A DNA stretch of 64,000 nucleotides from Atrina japonica. Lineage: Eukaryota; Mollusca; Bivalvia; Pterioida; Pinnidae. Shown here one piece after another: positions 48,301 to 64,000 of the stretch. The notes under the pieces are model-generated. The model searched no databases, had not been told where the DNA came from, and was given only the letters and a program-made list of their open reading frames with translations. The number at the start of each line of letters is the position of its first letter. The stretch's first letter is position 1. Location: contig BROG01000484.1 in NCBI GenBank assembly GCA_030159075.1, forward strand, positions 225,001 through 289,000, written 5' to 3'. A program made the translations under genes and the position numbers.

Positions 48301-49878
48301 ATCATCCAAGACACTTAAGATCCTTTTCATTGCCATTCTTGTGATTAAGGATACAATTTTTAAAATCAATGCAACAAATGATATCGTTTTAGTTAATTTA
48401 TGTATTTTATGATAGAAAAAAAATGATTTTATTATATCCTATAAATGGGCACCTTTAATATTTTACGTAAGTATACTAGCATTTGAATGACACAAAACAC
48501 TGGATTATATAAAATCACAGACATCAAAGTATTAAACATCAGTTGAGACAAGAGACAGTATACAAATCTGGGGTGAACTTTGGACAAACACAGGTCTCCA
48601 GAAGATTCAGTGGTGGATCAGAAACCATGTATGTGTGTAAGAATCCCTTGTCGACCGGTAACACCTGCTGCAAGTCCATAATCTAATTCAAATGACATAA
48701 GATGGGGATAAATCCTTGTCAATGGTATAGACGGTTATTAGCCACTAGTGAACAGGTAACTCAACATATCATTCAGCGAAACATTGTAATTGCCAACAAA
48801 AGCCTTATCTGAAGTTATCTAATTATAGATGTGAAAAATATTGACTTACCAGAGGTGAATGTTCTCGATAGCTGAGTATTTAGAACATCACACTTTAAAC
48901 TATGAAGTCTCTAACCTCTAGTCAGTGCAGACTTTGAGCCCTGCTTGGACCTAAGATTAATACTTTGGTATCTGAGATTTTTATATCATTAAATGGAGAA
49001 GTTTGCCAGCTGTGGAGGGCTGGTATTTTATCTCGGAGACATGGTACATGGTTTTTCGTCTAAATTAAAAACTGGCCGCTATATGTCACAACACATTTTT
49101 GAGTGTGGAATAAACAACAATAAAACAATTTTTACTATTTATTTTTCAGTTTTTGCAGATATTATTATTCACACTAACAAGTTCCTCAACATATATACTG
49201 TATCGGTCTTTTTCATTCTAGTCAGTAATTATAATATCTTTTTACAATAAATCTTAATTAGAGTTACCTGCCATATAGCCAGTATCTTTTCATGTTCACC
49301 GCAAGTTGTTTTAAATTCTGTATATTTTGCTATTTATAAATCATTTTTACATCCACCCACTGTGATTTCGAAGATGGGGGATTTTGTGTTTTGTCCACTT
49401 GTTTGTTTGTATTATATTAATTTCCAACAAATTACTTAACTTTCTTTCCTATAAAGTAAACCAAATATGACATGTTTCTTTATATGAATAATACCTATTG
49501 TGACTTAATGGTGGCCTTTATAGTGACAATATTTATCAGTTATGGGCCTTTTACCATTGCCTTAATATGGCAGTATTTGCCAGAGTTATGGCACTTTGAA
49601 GTCCTGACAAATACCGTAACAAATATGGCAAATACATGTAGTTGCTAGAACTAGTCTGAACAGATACTATTTCCTTAATAACATGTCATAAATAATCACT
49701 GCCCTATACCTGTATCTTTTTAATCCTTTGAAACTGTATGTTCCAAAATACTTGTTGCTGTAGAGTAAAAACCGAGGTCCTGTGTCACAGTAGATGTTAG
49801 CAGGTGTTTTAGAACCTTGCTGCTCAATGGCCGTAATTGCCAAGTATAGGCAAAAAATTGAAGCACTTCACCGGCATT

Positions 49879-49909
<31 letters not shown>

Positions 49910-52900
49910 TGAGTGAGACGTTAAACAACAATACAACAACAACTTGTTGCTGGAAGTTTGGTGTTGGACTTTGTATATTATATTTTCAACTGTGAAAATA
50001 CCAAACTCATTATAATCAATGATCCATCCATAGTATCTGTTTGTAGTTTTTTGTGTTTGTGTTGTTCTGTTTTCTTTTAATTTTGTTTTTTGTTTATTGC
50101 TTTGTTTTATTGTTAAATTTGTTGTCTGTTAACATTCATTTTATGTAGTTTTTATTCTTGACACAAAGATAATTTACATAAAAATTATTGATGAATATTT
50201 GTGTTTTTATTTATTATTTTTGTTATTTCTTTTGATATTGATTGAAAGTAATTTTTCAATCGTCTCCCCTACAACAGTAACATTGTACTTTAAGAGTGAC
50301 AAATTCCTGACATGTCTTTCAATTCAGTTCGTCAATGAATTTAGAGACATATTTCTTAAATGAAAACTGTTCTTCAAATTTGAAATTTTGCATAATCATT
50401 TGTTTAAGTTGAATACCATGATGTCAACCTGTATTAAATTTTCAGTGATTTTATTAGTGCTGATATTAATTTCGAATGTTAATTCTTACGTAAAAATACT
50501 TTTATATTTGTTTTTCAATATTCAGGTATTGTTATAAGTTTTTGGTGTAAGTGTGCATTTGACGTGTTTTATTATTTTCAAAATTGTTGTTTTATACATT
50601 ACTTTTGAAGTAATTTATTCGGAAAAATTTGAATTAATATTCATTATAACTGAAAATTAAAAGGAAAATCCAGATGTATTGAGATGCTTGTGTTGTTAAA
50701 AATGTTTGTTTTATTAAAGAGATGAATTTATGCATATTATAAATATTTTTTTCCGCCAGTATCACTATTGTATTGCCATTGACTAAAATCAGTCTGGTAA
50801 TGTGAATGTCCTTTACAATATGGTACGTATATTTACAGGACTGTACTTTAAACCTTTGAAAAAAAGTAGAATACTTGACATCCTCAGTTGAATCTCATTC
50901 AAAATTCACTTCATTTTGCGTTGTAATAAAAATTCCTGTTCATTAAAGAAAGGTGGCTTCATTTAATTTCAGATTCAGATAGGGTCCTTTTATTTCATTG
51001 AATCGTCAATGGACGACCAGAATGAGTTATCTGCCGCATAGATGGCGCTACACTTATTGGGGATAAAGGTAAATCAATATCTAGAAGGTCTTGACAGTCA
51101 TTCATGAATTTGAATCTATATATTTATATGGTTATTATATGTCTGTCTTTGGACGGGATGTATAAAGGTATACCACAGTCAATTCGTCCCTCTGTACACC
51201 TCTCTCATTAACTCGACGAATCCTAGCAAAATTTTTACAGAATGCGTGATTATCTATAATCTAGGCACCTTGGGACTTTTACAATTCCAACGATACGAAG
51301 TTATGACACTTTATTTGTTGAAATTCATTATAAATCTGACATGTTGGACAACAAGTCAATTTTGTGTTCACAAATTTTTACGAAATTTCAACACAATGTT
51401 TGGTTCCATGAAAACTAAGCACCTTTTGATTCTTATGGATTAGACTTTTGTCATAACAGAATTATGGAACTTAAATCGTTACAATTCATTAACAATTTTA
51501 CTACTCTGATAATAATTCAAGTTTACTTTAATGATTTTACGAATTTTTTACACAATGTTTGGTTCCACAAATATTATGCACCTTTCAATTCTTACAACTT
51601 TTACACTTGTTACAAATGTACAGTTATTGGAATTTTTTTATTAAAAATAATATTTGAAGTTTGCTTTTATGAAGCCTTACGACTTTTTACACATGTCTGA
51701 TAATAAATCAAGTTTCTTTGACAAATATTTATGAACTTTTGACACAATAATACTTTATAGAAGACGGGGGCATCCACGCCGGGACGAAAGTCCTGAGAGA
51801 TAATGCCAAACTCACGGCATCGTTGTCGCCATTGGTGTACATAAACAAAACTTTCACTTGACCTGTATCTTTTTAACCGCAAGGGACATCACTTTGATAT
51901 TTCACTTATAGATTCCTTATGACCAGAGCTTTCATTTGTTACCATGACTTTTGACCTAGTGACATTGACCTTGGACTAAGACCTACTTTTTAAAAACATT
52001 AACATTGACTTATCCTTTAAACCAAGAGAGGTAGGGCTTTGATATTTCATATCTGGATTTCTTATGACCAGAGCTTTCATTTGATGTCTTGACTTTTGAC
52101 CAAGTGACCCTGACCTCTGAATTTGACCTATTTTTCAAAAACTTAAATATTGACTTTTTCTGATATTTCACGTATAGACTTCTTATGTTCAAAGCTTACA
52201 CTTGGTATCTTGACTTTTGACCAAGACGATTGACCCTGACCTTGGAATTTGACTCTTTTCAAAAGCTTTAACCTTGGCTATATCTTTATAATCATGAGGA
52301 TAAGACTTTGATATTTCACATATAGATTCTTATGGCCAGACCCTTCATTTGGTACCTTGACTCTTGACCTAGTGACCTTGACCTTGGACTTTGACCTACT
52401 TTTCAAAATTTTTAGCCCAAGCAGAAGGAATCCATATTTATAGTTCCATGACCTTAAAACCTGACAGCTGTAGGTCAAACAGCTATTTTGAAAATGTTCA
52501 CACATCTCCTGTGAGCTTTGTTAACAACTCTTGTTACGATTTTGACTTTTTTATGGAATTTCTTTTGGCTAGATTGGTTAATGTGTCATATTATTCACTA
52601 CAAAGTTAAGATTCTTAATGTCATAAATTACCAAGGCTTGTGAATCGGCGTATCAGGCGTCTTTGTCGCAGGTATTTGTTGTTTTTAAAACTGACACATG
52701 GATAGTTCAAATATTTGGAGGTCAAATTAACATATTTTCATATTCTTAGAGTACCTGTTTGTTTTATGTTTGTCTGTAGAATATTTCCATTGATTGACTT
52801 CTTATTTATAAATTTACTACAGTATTTTGGAATTTAATGTAAGAAATGATACAATGATTTTTTATAGGTCTGACACTATCTTTTAATATTCTATAGTCAT

Positions 52901-55631
52901 TTTATTGATGGTGCTTTTTATCATTAATTATGACAGTCAAATTGAATAAAGTAAGTACATTTATTAAAAACAATCTTTTGTTCTTTTATATCATGTATAT
53001 TGATAGCATAAATCTTAAATACTGGAGTTATGTCTATTTCCCTCCGTACAATTACATCATGTGACACGCATTACCGAAATGCCGTCATTTAAGTTAAAAT
53101 TGTACGTTTTCACAAATTGAGAAGATTATCTGAAAGGGGAAAATCCACCTTGCAAAGCATTGGAAGTATACGAAAATACATGAATAACATGATTTAAATT
53201 ATTAACTTTATTTGAAATGGGGGTATATTTGTATGGTCAATGATAAAATATATGTATGTCCTGTAACTTAAAAACGAAATAGAAATTCTTGAATATAATA
53301 TAATCCAGATTAGCTCTTGCATCTCTTTTGGTTTTAAGAAGAAAACGAACAATTGTTAACTTATTTTTAATTTTGAATTAACTTTAAACCCTGTCATCGT
53401 CTGAATCTTCTTTTTCATTTTTGTTAGAATCACTTTCCAAATTATCCATATCCTCCAAATTACTCCAAATTATCAGTGTTTGTCTCTTTATCCACATTTT
53501 CTTGTGTCAGCTATAGCAGATTGGTTGTAACAGCCTATTCCTCCAAAACAAGAACAATATGATGTATGGGACATACAATCTATATAACATGTACAACCTG
53601 CAGTGCAACACTTTTTTGTGCCCTGCAAATTGCAACGAATGACCTCTCAAAGCTTCACCGGATTACCCATAAAAATGCATGGTGTCAATATGTATTATCA
53701 CAAAAACTCCAAATTTAGTTATGTCATTCGACTGTGATGATGAATTTTGACAGTTAGCTGCTTACCACAACATGTAAATAAGTCCGAAGAGTATGTTGAA
53801 GTAAATTGGCTGTCGTAGGAGGAAGTGTCATGGAACTTGGATTTTACCTATTCTTTTGTGGAAAGGGTAATTGAACTGATACCACTGAGGTTCCTGGGGC
53901 TAAACATACAAAACAGTAAAAAGCCCTCCTACCTCCATTACATCCGTTTGTGTTGCATCAACCTCACCTAGTACATCAGCTTAGCCTGGATATTCTCCAT
54001 CAAACAAAATATTTAAAGCGGTGACCTCTCCGTTTCCACAAGAATTTGAGGTTTTGTCACATCCTATAATATCATGCATACCCAGTAACTGCAAATGTCT
54101 GTACCAAGATCATCGAATGTGGCATTTATGTGCCATCCCAATGTTCAATCTGTACCGTACGTACACTGTAAGTCCGCTCGATATACCCAATAAACTAACT
54201 ATACGAAGACACCAGTGTCATTACTCAAAACACGAATAACATTAATAGTATAGGTCCAAATTGTGACACCTCACCTAAACCTGGTGACATTTCCATGTAA
54301 ATGAAATATTCTTGGCGGGAACAACTATCAACAAACAAAAACCTATTGATGTAATTTTTTTTTTGCAAAACATTGTTTAATTTTTCATTGATTTGATCTA
54401 CATCAGAATCAGGTTGAAGTTTGACGATGTAAATTTGGTGTACTGTGTGATCAGTAACGAAAAAAGTTCAGCCTTTGATTATATTACATAGTGGATATTA
54501 AGGTTTTGTTAGCTGTCGTTGATATAGTATTCACTTGGGCAGGAAAAGTGTGTTTGAAAATACGTAAACGTTTAAAAATCGTGTCCTAGTGCAGACCACT
54601 TTTAACTTATAATTATTGATCTTAAAACCACAGTATGCACGGATGGTCTTGGATACTCCGGAAGATGTTATACGCGTATGTGTCTGCCCATGTATTTATG
54701 ATGTATGTAAAAGTGCAGGAAATTATTAGCTCCTATGCTATATCTGTTACGTAAATGTTGTGAAATCCCGGAGACAGTGTTCATAAGAATATACATTTGC
54801 TTCAGTAGTTTCCTGTTTTTAATGATGAAACTTGTAGAACAGGATGATCTCAATAAATATTCATTTCACATGGTGTTTGTTAAACGAGATGAGCAAAGTG
54901 TATCAAAACAATAAATAAATAAACTGATAAATATAAGGAATAAAACATACAAATAACAGCAAATACTACTACTACCATTACTACTACTACTACTACTACT
55001 ACTACTATAAAATTACTAAAAAATAACAACAGTAAATATCAGACATTACTGCTACAACAACAACAACTATTACTACTACTACTACTACTACTAATATAAA
55101 ATTACTAAAAAAAATAGCAATAGTAAATATCAGAACAACGAAATAATAATCATAGTACCAATACAGATGATGATGATGATAGATAGATAATGATGATGAT
55201 GATGATGATGATGATAATGATGATATTCAAACTACATCTTTTTTCGCCTCTATAACTTTATTTACCTCTCCAGAGAATTTTATGAGGTCTTTGATAAAAA
55301 ACAATATTATAACATTACAATGTATTTAACAATTCAATCTACCTGCAAATTTGATTAATTTGCACAGAAATAGTGATAACAACTGTTGTTTTTTTTTATA
55401 ATAATGACTTTTCTTGTTATAGAATGCTGCAACACATATAGAGTTCAGATCAGATGTATTACCGTGATATTATTGTCAATAATTTCTAAATTTCAATCAA
55501 TATTGTCACGAAATCACATATACGGATATCTAAATAAGTTGCGTGTGATCTAAATAGAAAACCATTACAGAGACAATAACGGATTTACATTATGACCAAA
55601 TCAAGTAAATCTATACTCTGAAGTATTAACA

Positions 55632-55724
<93 letters not shown>

Positions 55725-56587
55725 CCTCTTTATAATGCTTCATTTGCCACCAAGCTTAAGGCCACAATATTTTAAAATCCAGAGGTCCGTTTTATCAAGA
55801 AGTCGTAAGTTTCTTAATCTTAAGACTAAACTTAGGATCGTTTTATCAATGCTACCCTAACTAAACTCTTCAGGTATTTTTGAATATTTTCAAATAAAGT
55901 CTTGACCAGTCAAGAGTATTTTACCTGCTACATATAAAAAGATAAATTATGACACATACAAAATTTTAGTTACGTCTATGCTCAGATTTGGGGTATTCAT
56001 AAAGACCTGACCTAATTTGCGTCCGAAGTCACCAAATTTACTCAGTACTCAAGCTCAACTTTTATTTCATTACTTGGACAATAAAATCATTTGTAAAATG
56101 TTTAGGTTTGAATGATTAGGAAGCATATTAATATTTTTATCATTCACATATAGTTTTGCGTCATACTGAGGATTTTTCTGTAAAAATGAATAAATATGTT
56201 GAGTACGTACTCAAACAATATTTTAATATTTCTCCAAATGAGCAATGCTTTTATCATTATTTACAATTATATGCTGTCAATATATAAACATGTCCATTTA
56301 AAGGATAAATTTTGAGTGTTGTGTTTTTACCTTAAAATCATGAAAAGTTAGTTGAGCTTGAGTACTGAGTAAATTTGGTGACTTCGGGCCTTGGTCGTAA
56401 GTCACTGGTTCTAACTCTTTGTAAAACGGTCGCAAGCAATCTCCTAAGACCAAGTCTAAGACTTAAAACATTACGTAAAACAGGTCCCATTTTCCAATTT
56501 TCCCTTTTATTTCTTTTAGGGTTCCTTCAACCTCTTTATAATGCCAAATTTAGACTGATCAAATGATGACAATATAAGAAGGCTTTA

Positions 56588-56683
<96 letters not shown>

Positions 56684-58919
56684 TTTATCTTCCTTTGGAA
56701 CTTAAGTTTTATAAGGACCCAATGGGAAACGATATTTTCAGCTAATAGAAAAATTTATGATTGAAAAAAATATTGAATATGGTAAACTGCACCTTCAATA
56801 ACATTTGAAGAATTTTTTCACTTCCTTCCTAAACTGTACGTCAAGAAAGCCATAGATAATAGGATTTGCGACATTATTTATGATATACATACGGTAAACA
56901 AACAATACAGCTGCTCTCTCAGGATGGGAAAATCCCTCCCAGAAATAGGGGTTTAATCCTTCAATGACAAGTAGAATTACTTTTGGAATGTAACAAATCA
57001 GGAATATGCATGTAATTAGCATATATATCAATGTAAATCTATGTAACCTTCTTCTTTTTCTTGCTTTGCGGAGACCCTTTGGTTTTCCTTTCATTCCCGC
57101 TTCATATGAGTTTGGTGTTGTTTGTCCTTCAATGCTTTCATCGTGTTCTGTGTTCTCACTATTATCTCTATTACATTTACTTTGACTATTGTCATCAGCT
57201 TTATCATCTGCGCTGGGTGTTTTGTTTGTTTTGCTGTGAATGGTATTGTATACACCCGAACTCACATCAGAATACATATCCGTGCTGGATATACCGTCCC
57301 CAGATGAACCTAATGGTGCATTTGTATTGTTTTTCCCATAATATCTTTGGCTTTCCAGCAGTTTTTTGAAATTAGTGTGTTGCAATATAGCGCGTCCAAT
57401 TATCATATAAATAGAAATTAAAGAAATGATAACCATTACAGCCAAAAGTGTTAGTATAACACCGTAAACAAGCGATCCAGTATTGTTTTCCTCTTTTAAC
57501 TTACTACACCTAAAACCAATCAATGAATTGTCTTCGTTTGGGAAGGGAACAGATCCATACGGGAAGGCTAAAGGAAAAGCCAACACAAACGCTATAATAC
57601 ATGATAATACCATTGCCAATCTTTTCCATAAAAGTGTTATTTGAGGTCCAAGTGGCCGACATATTTTCCTGTATCTATTAACAGCTATTGTTAATAAAAG
57701 AAAAATAGAGCAATATGTTGCAAAAGCACTGCTGACTGCCATCGTTTTACACAAATATTGGTTTGTGAAGTTAGTTTGCATTAAATTTGAGGTAATGCCA
57801 ACCAATGAACATATAACAGATGCCACCATATCATTTACAGCAAGATACGGAATAAAGTACCGTTCTTCTCTCTGCTTTCTATTAATTCTAAATCCATACA
57901 CAATAATAACAAGACCATTTCCAATTACTCCTGCAAGAATGTAAAATGATAGAATTATATCATTTGGAATTAATACTTTAACTAGCTCTTTGTTCCATTG
58001 TTCTATCGTCAGCGTGTTGTTGGTATCCATTGTAATCACAGAATGCCTATGAATCTACAACTCTGAACGCACAGGATTTATATAAAATCCAAATGCAGGA
58101 TATTTAATAATATGCCTTCCGGTAATTCAGTACACGTCTTGACCACACAACACTTTCAATATCTCGGCAAGTTACCAACCTGCATGTGTTTGTTAGTGGT
58201 CTTTTATAATGTGTGCTTTGGTGGGTTATCCTCCTTCATCGGTCAAAGCTGGCCACGCCATTATTTCAATGATGAATGGGACTAATTCATGTACCACGTG
58301 ATACCCGATAACGTTTGTGCGGGACTAGTATCTCCAATTGTGATGGAACGTAAATTTACGTACTCCTGTCGCTTAAATGACGTTAGCGCGGGATATCGTC
58401 TCCTAGCGTCATTCCATCACTAATAGAAATAATAGTCCCGCACAAACGTTATCGGGTATCACATGGTACATGATTTAGTCCCATTGTTGGGAGGGATACA
58501 AAATAACAATAGCAAAAAATCAGTACTCACTTGAACATCTGTTCACAAAGATCTGGAATGACATATATACACACATGCGGTGTAGTAGTTAAGTCATTGT
58601 AATATTGACATTTATGAAATTGACTACAATATGAAATATAGATACAGATTAACAGACAATGGACGTAGATAACATTGTGTAGCTCCAAAATATAGTCCAT
58701 CTAACTGTATTGTTAAAACCTCTGTTATACAGGGCATGAGAGAAAGAGAGAGAGAGATAAAAACAAGCATAACATTTCTTAAATTCCCATATATTTTGTG
58801 AAAATTGCTTGAGAAACCCAGTTTGACAAAATTCAAATTCAAAACATAAGAATGAGAGAGAAAATTGCAGAAAACAAATATGAGACAGAAGTAAATTATG
58901 ACAGACCGGATATATATAT

Positions 58920-58975
<56 letters not shown>

Positions 58976-61900
58976 GGCTTCTTCAAACTCTATTTGACTG
59001 GCAATGTACAGTCTCTTCCTATGGTTTCGACGGGTTCTATGGGTATCGTGGTATATACATTTAATTCGATAGCGGAGTTATAGCGCCACCTAACAGCAGT
59101 TTTATTTTAGAACATATCAGACGACAGCCGGTAGCAACCTGTTAAAATCATCGCTATTTTGTCATTTCTGTCGAATATTTAATTTTACATAATTTCCCTC
59201 CATTTCTTACAAGTTTCCTTTAATGTCCTCAATTTTGTGTTGTCATCACATACAACCTATCACTAAATGACCTCCAAAATTTATTTCAATGACTTTTCAA
59301 CTGCAACGAATGTCTAAGTATTGTCTGTTTACTTGCTGTCAAAACGAGGCCAAATGAAATCCTGTTTGGTTTATAAAAAGAATACCGTCTAAGGAAAAAT
59401 ATAAGAAAATTAAAAATACCGCGATATCATAGTAACTTTCCTTTAATGTCAATTCCGATCAATGACGTTAATATCCCTCAATATACAAAAATAGACATTT
59501 TATGTTCAAATTACCATGTTAGTTGGAGGAAAGGTTAGTAGTGATTATGAAAAAATTACTTTATTCAAGTCCCTCATTAATCCTCTGACCGTATTTACGC
59601 ATTATCAAAACAATATTTGAATTGATAAAAAAAATAAAGATATAAATCCACACTTCATAGAAACAACAATATCCGAATTGTTAGAATAACATATACCGTT
59701 TTTACAAAATAGCTACACTCAAATCTTAAAGAATCGATAATAAGTCTAATCATATATTGATATCAATTGAGTAAATACTAGACCTTAATTAAATGATTAT
59801 ATTTTTATTTATATATTTTATATTTTTGTCTATATTTTTGCGAGCAAAATGCAGACGAATTTTGCTGCAAATACATGTCTGTTTGAATAAACCATACTCT
59901 GTTTTGTAATTAATTTCTATTTACAGCTAATGCATCTACATCTTTTTTGCAATATCTTCTTAAATCTTTTATCCAGAAATCCGTAAATTATCGGATTTGA
60001 AACATTATTGATAATATACATACGGTAGACAAACAACACCCCCGCTCTCTCAGAATCAGAAAATTCTTCCCAGAAATAGGGGTTTAATCCTTCAATGACC
60101 AGTAAAATTACTTTTGGAATGTAACAAATCAGGAATATGAATGTAATTAGCATATATATCAATGTAAATCTATGTAAAGTTCTGTTTCCTTTTTTATCGA
60201 AGCTTTTTGATTTCTCGCTGTTCCCTGTGTCAGTTTGGGTTTGTACTTCATTCGGATTTTCTTCCGGATGCTCAGTTTGTCGATTATCATGTGACTTGTC
60301 ATTCTGCTTTCTATCTGGTATACCAATCGAAGAAGCATTGTCTACATTAGAGATTCCGTCAACGCTAAACTCTGTATCGCACGTGTGGTCATTGGTGCTT
60401 TCACTATCCGATTCACATGTGTCCGGACCTTTTCTTTCACCATTGTTAATGTGTGTCTGCATTTCAAATTTTTCTCTGAATTTCAAATGTTTATATATGA
60501 CGAACCCAATTTGCATATAAATTACAATTAAAGAGATGACGACTGCTAAACAAACCAAAGTTAGAGCGATCCCGTAAACAAGAGCGCCGGTTTTGTTTTT
60601 ATCTTTTACTTTACTGCACCTTGATCCAATCAATGAATTATCCTGGTTTGGAAACGGCACTATTCCGTAAAATAGTATCGTAGGACTAGCCATTGATACA
60701 GAAATAAAAAATGCCAATGTCATCGCAACTCTTTTCCATTTAAGTGTCATTTGGGGTCCGAGAGGTCGGCAGATTTTCCTATATCTATTCACAGCAATTG
60801 ATAGCAACATAAGAATAGACATAAATGTTGTTGAAGCACTGAAAAACCACATCGCCTTACATAAATTGTCATTTTCAAAATTAACTTGTTTTAGATTAAA
60901 GGTGATAGCAACTGATGCACATATTGTTGATGCTATGAGGTCATTTCCGGCAAGATACGGAATAAAATAGCGTTCTTCTTTCTGCTTTCCATTGATTTGA
61001 AATCCATAGACAAAAATAACAAGACTATTCCCTATAACTCCAGCAATAATGTAAATAATTAGTATAATGTCATTAGGGATCAAAACTCTGGCTAAATCCT
61101 CGTTCCAGTTTTCAATTGCTTCAGTTTTACTGATATTCATCTTGATTTTGTTAACAATTTAAGGTGAATGTTGTATAGTTAACTTCAATTTATAGAAATT
61201 TATTCATGGCGTGAGACGTATATATGTGGTCGGATGTCTGGTTTACTTGATTACTTGTTCCGGGAATCACGCGTATTGTGCATAAGAAATTGTGATTTAA
61301 ACTTGATAACAATTAACATCATCATTTAACTGGACCAAATAATGGCCAATGATATTGGATCGAATTTCAAAGGAAGAATGCCGATGCTACAGAAGTGTGT
61401 GTGTGTGTTTAAATATATTGAAACTAGATATACACTGATCGAGCACTCTCAAAATAATCAAATTTCCTCCTCTACATCTATCATTTGACACGTTGTGTAT
61501 AATGATTATACATGTCAAAAAATGCTCAAGATCAAGTTTTGCAATATAGGACCTCATCAGTTGAGACAGATGTAGGTCAGAAAGAGAACGTGAAATCATG
61601 CAAGGCCAAATACTCAACCTAACTGTCTTACCAAATCTGTCTAAGTGTAAACGTTGTGAAAGATGACCATTTCAGGATGTGAGGAGTAAACAATTGAAAC
61701 AATACAAAATATTACTCTAGTATAAAATAATCAGTTGGTACCGTAATATCAGTACCAGGTTTATATATACCACGGTGTATCAACCAGCTGTTGCAACGAT
61801 CTAGTGAATATAAAGGTAATAGGTGTTGCTAGAAAAAAAAACCCCAAAACAATGCTCAAGACAGTCGTTTCTGTCAATAAACTTAAGACTTTATCCACTG

Positions 61901-62027
61901 AGCTCGAACAGAAAATTAATAAAATGATACATTTTATCTTCGAGATAACTACACCCATTAACACTGGACAAAATACATGAATTAACCTTATATATTTACA
62001 TTCCGACTGCAATTCTTTTCATTGCAA

Positions 62028-62104
<77 letters not shown>

Positions 62105-63088
62105 TTGTATATTCAGTATTTGCAGTCACGTGACCTGAGTATTAACCGCTTTACTTATAAGCATAAGAGTACATGGTCGAATCAATAAAGAATAACATAT
62201 CACATGTTTATTTCTTATATATTTAATCTTAAAAGCCATACATTAGGCCTACCACAAAACAAACAAACGTCACAGAAAGAAATCGGAAACACGAGACTAC
62301 ATCTGTAGAACACTGTACAGCCAACGGCCCATATCGCGATTATCTAGGTCATGTTATGACCAGTACCACAGACTATAGAAATGAAAGTTTGCTTCGTAGT
62401 TATAATTGTAACTTGTCTGTTGAACAGTGAAAAGAGAGTTAGGCCTTGTGCAACTTTGTCAAGCATATCTGATAAACAGGTCGATCGATTTGTTTGCCTT
62501 CACTGGATATTCCTGTCAGAAACGATTCGTCACTCGCATCATATGGAATCAGGCCGTGTGAAATACTAACGTAAGTTATGTACGAATCACTCAATCAGTC
62601 ATTCCGGTTCCCAGCTGATTGGTAAAACATTTCTAATAAAATAGCTACGTTCAGTTGTCATGAACCAGTTTTAGCTGTCTCCCTTCTCCTAAGTCACACT
62701 CAAACTTTCTATAGTATATCCCATTAATAATATATCAGAATTCAAACGCAAATTTGTTGTAAAAAAACTGCTGCACAGAAGTTTTTCCATGATCCATTGC
62801 ATATATATTCCATGTTATTTCAAAAAATGAAAACCAATCCTTAAGTATATCTAATGGCACTGTAGATGACGTCATCATCAAAATCCTGACTCTGAATAGA
62901 GTGACCTCAATTTGTCACAAATATAGTTTATAGATAGTGACCACCCTTTACCTAGAGTCTGGACAGAGTGAACTTACTGTACTTAGACATAAGACCCTGT
63001 ACTTTATTCTAAACATAGGGTCTATACAGTATGATATCCCTTTCTATAATCACATAGGCTATACAGAGTATTTCCCCTTATTACGTTC

Positions 63089-63127
<39 letters not shown>

Positions 63128-63912
63128 TCTTTGTAAAATCACAAAAGCTATACAGAGTAGTTTTCATTATTAGGTTGATAACAGGTTCAGGTTAAACTGA
63201 GGATTACCTGAAATGCACTGCACCAAATTCACTTTGATGGGTATTAATGTGATTTCGGTGCAGTTAAACCTAGTTTTTCTCCAGTTAATTAAAATTACCA
63301 GGCCAAAATCACATTAATGTGTTAAATCTAGCTTTTTCTAGTTAACCTATTTTTTCAAAACTCACAGTCACTGGAGAAAAACTGAGTTTAATTGTGAAAA
63401 AAGGGTTTGATTGAAAAAAGAAGGTTTAACAGAGAAAGGCAGATTTTCACTCAATTAATAAAATTATGTGATTTTGGCGTGCGATAGAAGTATATCACTT
63501 GGCTGTTCTATCACCAGTGTGTTGTCGATTAATTTAAAACACAGCGTGGATATCAATCTATAGTTGCAAACAGATTTACACATGGAGGATACTGAACGAT
63601 ATGCCTTCCGGTGATTTAGTATTTGTGGTTTTATTTTAACCGCAACGCTATCAATCTTGGACGAGGACAATCTAAAATGATGCAATAATTACAGTGATAT
63701 ATACTATAAGGGAACACTTGCAATTTACATGCATGGTCGATATTTTTCTTTATAGTGTATGCTGTAGCGGGAATTAACCATCATCTGTCAAAGCTGACCA
63801 CGCCCACATTTTCCTTTAAAATTGATAGGCGTGGTGTAAAACAACAACGTAAAACAGTAACAGAATACAGTCCTAAGATGAATATTAGTTTACAGATGTT
63901 ACATTTCAAATA

Positions 63913-63956
<44 letters not shown>

Positions 63957-64000
63957 CTCCGGGGGCCGAGTGGAGGGGGGGGGGGGGGGGGGGGGGAGGG

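Overview
The window is AT-rich nuclear DNA from a metazoan, most likely a mollusc and probably a bivalve. The reasons are: intron-bearing genes with GT-AG borders, abundant tRNA-derived SINE copies whose 3' tails carry the 'GTTAAACA' motif common in molluscan SINEs, many short inverted-repeat (MITE-like) elements, very long GA/AT/CA microsatellites, and lineage-expanded single-exon receptor genes. No bacterial-style operons, rRNA or functional tRNA genes were seen. The species cannot be named from the sequence.

Layout. 1-13990 is almost gene-free: SINE and MITE fragments, GA tracts, a 1.4-kb 40-bp minisatellite (7310-8755), one partial palindrome-array element, and one candidate first exon of a membrane protein (5171-5440, minus). 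13992-15512 (minus) is an intact single-exon LRR-Ig-like transmembrane protein. A broken paralogue lies at 19511-20840 (minus). 22213-26809 holds two structured mobile elements. The first is a TA-flanked element whose ends are arrays of 22-bp palindromic units. The second is a 2.7-kb element with long terminal inverted repeats that carries small host-like genes, including a minus-strand transcription unit with a TATA box, a short basic/coiled-coil ORF and a canonical histone-type 3' stem-loop. 31322-31797 is a foldback element. 32220-44516 (plus) is an 11-coding-exon LRR gene whose reading frame I could follow through every splice junction (491 aa); its introns are filled with SINEs, a nested MITE and foldbacks. 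44517-56790 is repeat-rich intergenic DNA. 56795-58030 and 59917-61140 (both minus) are tandem single-exon rhodopsin-like GPCR paralogues. A promoter-like segment related to the first of them is stranded at 63591-63812.

How the genes relate. Two local tandem duplications are visible, LRR-Ig gene plus pseudogene and GPCR plus GPCR; both involve single-exon surface proteins with a TATA box about 45-50 nt before the ATG. The LRR gene is unrelated to either. The most unusual object is the long-TIR element at 24140-26809: no transposase is recognisable, yet it shows promoter, ORF, splice and histone-type 3'-end signals in compact divergent order.
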